From contig QMMZ01000068.1 in the NCBI GenBank assembly GCA_003647525.1, positions 1 through 8,007 of the forward strand: a DNA stretch of 8,007 nucleotides, in the 5' to 3' direction. Position 1 is the first letter of the stretch; the number at the start of each line of letters is the position of its first letter. This document shows positions 6,312 through 8,007 of this stretch, one piece after another. The notes under the pieces are model-generated. The model searched no databases and was not told the DNA's origin. It saw nothing but the letters and a program-made list of their open reading frames with translations. The DNA is from Deltaproteobacteria bacterium (GTDB lineage: Bacteria > Desulfobacterota > Desulfobacteria > Desulfobacterales > ETH-SRB1). The position numbers and the translations under genes were made by a program.

Positions 6312-7652
6312 TTAATTAAACAATTTGTCTACCTTGTGAATTGCCTTAGGCAAAGCAAACACAACAACTTTGTCATTTTCCTGAACCTGGAAATCACCAA
6401 CGGCAATATAACTGTTCTTGCCCCTTACAATTCCGCCTATTATTGAGCCTTCAGGAATACTTAATTTACGTATTGGCTTTTTAGTTATTTTAGAATTATG
6501 CTTGGCAACAAATTCAAGCACTTCAGCATCAATACCACTTAAACATTTAATTGAAGTTACTTCGGCATCCATTGTAAAACGTGCAATATAACTTGCCGTT
6601 ATCAATTTTTTATTGACAATGGTATTGATACCAATATTTTGAGAAATGTCGATATAATCAATATTTTCAACAAGCGCAATGGATCTCTTAACACCAAGTT
6701 TGGTAGCATGCAAACAAGTAAGAATATTAGTTTCAGAATTATCAGTAACAGCGATAAAAGCATCTGTTTCACTGATACCCTCATCTCTCAATAGTTCAAT
6801 ATCCCTGGCATCGCCATTGATTACCATGGTTTTCTCCAGATCATTTGCAAGCCATTGACTTCGCTCCTTTTCAATTTCAACAAGCTTGATATCCATTGAT
6901 TTTTCCAATCGCTGGGCTGTTTTTCTACCAATTCTACCTCCCCCGACAATTAAAATATCTTTGATCTCGATGTGCTGTTTTCCGCCCAACTTCATTAAAG
7001 TCATGATTCCGTCCGGCTTCGTAATTACATAAGCCAGATCATTCGCCATAAAAACATCATCCCCATTAGGAATAATCGTTTGAGAAGCCCTGTGTATAGC
7101 TACAGCCCTGAAATTCAGCATAGGAAATTCATTGGCAATATCGTTAAGGCTTTTGTTTACTGCGGGAGCATTTTCTTCGAGTTTGATGAGAAACAAAGAA
7201 AGCCGGCCATGGGAAAAATTATAAATCTCAGTAGCGGCAGTTTGTTTAAGCAATGCTATAATTTCATCAGCAGCAATACTTTCGGGACAAACCAATTCAT
7301 CAACACCCTGACCTTTAAAAATTTCCCTGATTCCAGAAGATAGATATTCTGTATTATTGATTCTGGCAATTGTTCTTTTAGCTCCAAGCTTTTTCCCCAA
7401 TATGCAAGAAATGAGGTTTGTTTGCTCATCATGTAAAACCGAAATCAGTAAATCTGCTTTATTAATCCTTGCTTTATTTAAAACAGATACTGATGTACAA
7501 TCGCCTGTAATTGTCATGATATCCGTATGGGATTCAAGCATCATCAGTAACTCCTCATGCGGATCAACAATCGTTATATCATGATTTTCATCATGCAGCA
7601 TCTTAGCTAAATGAAATCCAACTTCACCATCACCTGCAATAATGATATTCAT
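6312..7652 (-). CDS. trkA: Trk-type potassium uptake system, NAD-binding regulatory subunit TrkA
   Basis: 446-residue cytoplasmic protein with two RCK units in tandem, as in classical TrkA (E. coli about 458 residues). Unit one starts MNIIIAGDGEVG, a Rossmann dinucleotide loop at G7-x-G9-x2-G12, with D30 at the end of the second strand (ITIVD), as expected for NAD(H). A TrkA-C domain follows at about 140-225. Unit two begins ILIVGGGRIGRK (GGGRIG at 237-242), with an acidic end to the next paired strand (KLVEIE) and a second TrkA-C domain ending AVGDFQVQENDKVVVFAL. The protein binds TrkH and gates it in response to nucleotides. I chose ATG 7652, which places the first beta strand at residues 2-6. 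An in-frame TTG at 7658 would add only two residues and is less likely. The gene leads the trkA-trkH unit. Confidence 0.95.
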   Translation of the reverse strand: MNIIIAGDGEVGFHLAKMLHDENHDITIVDPHEELLMMLESHTDIMTITGDCTSVSVLNKARINKADLLISVLHDEQTNLISCILGKKLGAKRTIARINNTEYLSSGIREIFKGQGVDELVCPESIAADEIIALLKQTAATEIYNFSHGRLSLFLIKLEENAPAVNKSLNDIANEFPMLNFRAVAIHRASQTIIPNGDDVFMANDLAYVITKPDGIMTLMKLGGKQHIEIKDILIVGGGRIGRKTAQRLEKSMDIKLVEIEKERSQWLANDLEKTMVINGDARDIELLRDEGISETDAFIAVTDNSETNILTCLHATKLGVKRSIALVENIDYIDISQNIGINTIVNKKLITASYIARFTMDAEVTSIKCLSGIDAEVLEFVAKHNSKITKKPIRKLSIPEGSIIGGIVRGKNSYIAVGDFQVQENDKVVVFALPKAIHKVDKLFN

Positions 7653-7674
7653 ATTCAAATTTTTTAATTCATTG

Positions 7675-7705
7675 CGAAATAAATCTATTAATTGTTAAAA
7701 ATCAA
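7675..7705 (-). promoter_or_regulatory. Weak candidate promoter for trkA-trkH
   Basis: On the minus strand a TTG (7705-7703) lies 20 bases upstream of TTATTTCG (7682-7675). That box differs from TAnnTTTG at two positions but is followed by CA and lies 22 bases from ATG 7652, much like the better promoter at 2769-2776. TAGATTTA just upstream (7688-7681) is an alternative one-mismatch -7 box with worse -33 spacing. A promoter is expected in this 110-base gap, but this particular match is poor. Confidence 0.22.
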
Positions 7706-7739
7706 TATAAATTTCATAAAGCTTTCGGAAATATCACTA

Positions 7740-7762
7740 ATTGTTGAAATTATTTTAACAAT
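7740..7762. repeat. Imperfect inverted repeat just after the carbon-nitrogen hydrolase stop
   Basis: ATTGTT (7740-7745) and AACAAT (7757-7762) are outer arms. The symmetry continues inward with AAA/TTT (7747-7749 and 7753-7755), with one non-pairing position (7746/7756) in the 23-base element. It abuts the stop codon of the upstream minus-strand gene. It could form a hairpin in that transcript, but the stem is nearly all A-U and no U-run follows, so it is a poor intrinsic terminator. An operator for trkA is the other reading. Both are inference. Confidence 0.3.
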
Positions 7763-8007
7763 CTAAGGATCTATCCGGAACCTATCCCAATCCAATCCCA
7801 CTTTAAATTTTTCTCTTAAACTATATAGATTTTTTAGGTTGAGCTCTATGGAAAGAAATTCTTCAACCCCAGGTTTGGTTTGTGATACAATATTTCCCAA
7901 TGGGTCAATCACCATAGAATCACCCGAATGATAAACCTTATTACCATCGCTTCCAACCCTGTTAACCCAAATAACATAGGTTTGATTTTCGATTGCCCGG
8001 GCAACTA
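7763..8007 (-). CDS. Carbon-nitrogen hydrolase, YafV/omega-amidase-like (5' part outside the window)
   Basis: C-terminal 80 residues of a nitrilase-superfamily amidohydrolase; the frame enters from the right edge and ends at TAG (7765-7763). The reading RAIENQTYVIWVNRVGSDGN, then YHSGDSMVIDPLGNIV and finally REKFKVGLDWDRFRIDP, follows the C-terminal pattern of the YafV/Nit2 branch. Members of that branch deaminate the omega-amides of 2-oxo acids such as 2-oxoglutaramate in the cytoplasm. Full-length relatives have about 255-260 residues, so roughly two-thirds is missing, including the catalytic Glu, Lys and Cys. The catalytic residues therefore cannot be checked here. The gene is on the trkA strand but separated from it by 110 bases with a likely hairpin, so I treat it as a separate unit. 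Superfamily is secure; exact amide substrate is inferred. Confidence 0.85.
   Translation of the reverse strand, partial: VARAIENQTYVIWVNRVGSDGNKVYHSGDSMVIDPLGNIVSQTKPGVEEFLSIELNLKNLYSLREKFKVGLDWDRFRIDP

Noticed and set aside
7653..7658. TTG start for trkA two codons upstream of ATG 7652
   Set aside because: The ATG fits the family N-terminus, where the first beta strand begins at residue 2, and TTG is a weaker start. The choice changes only two residues.

Overview
The window looks like an ordinary chromosomal stretch from an AT-rich member of the Bacteroidota. The evidence is threefold. Two promoters have the TAnnTTTG -7 element typical of that phylum. No gene has a convincing Shine-Dalgarno sequence. 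The surface-polysaccharide, WaaA and Trk proteins read like Bacteroidota homologues. Coding density is high: eight protein genes, two of them cut by the window edges, and no gene-free stretch longer than about 200 bases. I saw no tRNA, rRNA, CRISPR array, insertion sequence or phage gene.

Layout. Positions 1-2598 (minus strand) hold a three-gene operon read right to left: wlbA (NAD-dependent sugar-nucleotide 3-dehydrogenase), wlbB (left-handed beta-helix N-acetyltransferase) and wlbC (PLP-dependent aminotransferase, 3' end off the window). Together these would convert UDP-N-acetylglucosaminuronic acid into UDP-2,3-diacetamido-2,3-dideoxy-glucuronic acid, a precursor for O-antigen or capsule. 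A 199-base divergent intergenic region follows. It has a promoter for each direction and, between them, a cluster of inverted GTTAAT/ATTAAC half-sites. Positions 2798-4818 (plus strand) hold a two-gene unit: an unrecognised exported, probably outer-membrane beta-barrel protein, then waaA (Kdo transferase of lipid A-core synthesis).

Positions 4825-7652 (minus strand) hold trkA then trkH, the NAD-binding regulatory subunit and the membrane subunit of a Trk potassium-uptake system, 20 bases apart. trkH converges on waaA with only 6 bases between the stop codons. From 7763 to the right edge is the C-terminal third of a carbon-nitrogen hydrolase of the YafV/omega-amidase type, also on the minus strand.

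Two of the three main units concern the cell envelope: a modified surface sugar and the Kdo-lipid A core. The barrel protein beside waaA is the only gene whose role is really unknown. I found no strong sign of an undescribed multi-gene system. The items most worth a second look are the barrel-waaA pairing and the half-site cluster in the divergent promoter region.
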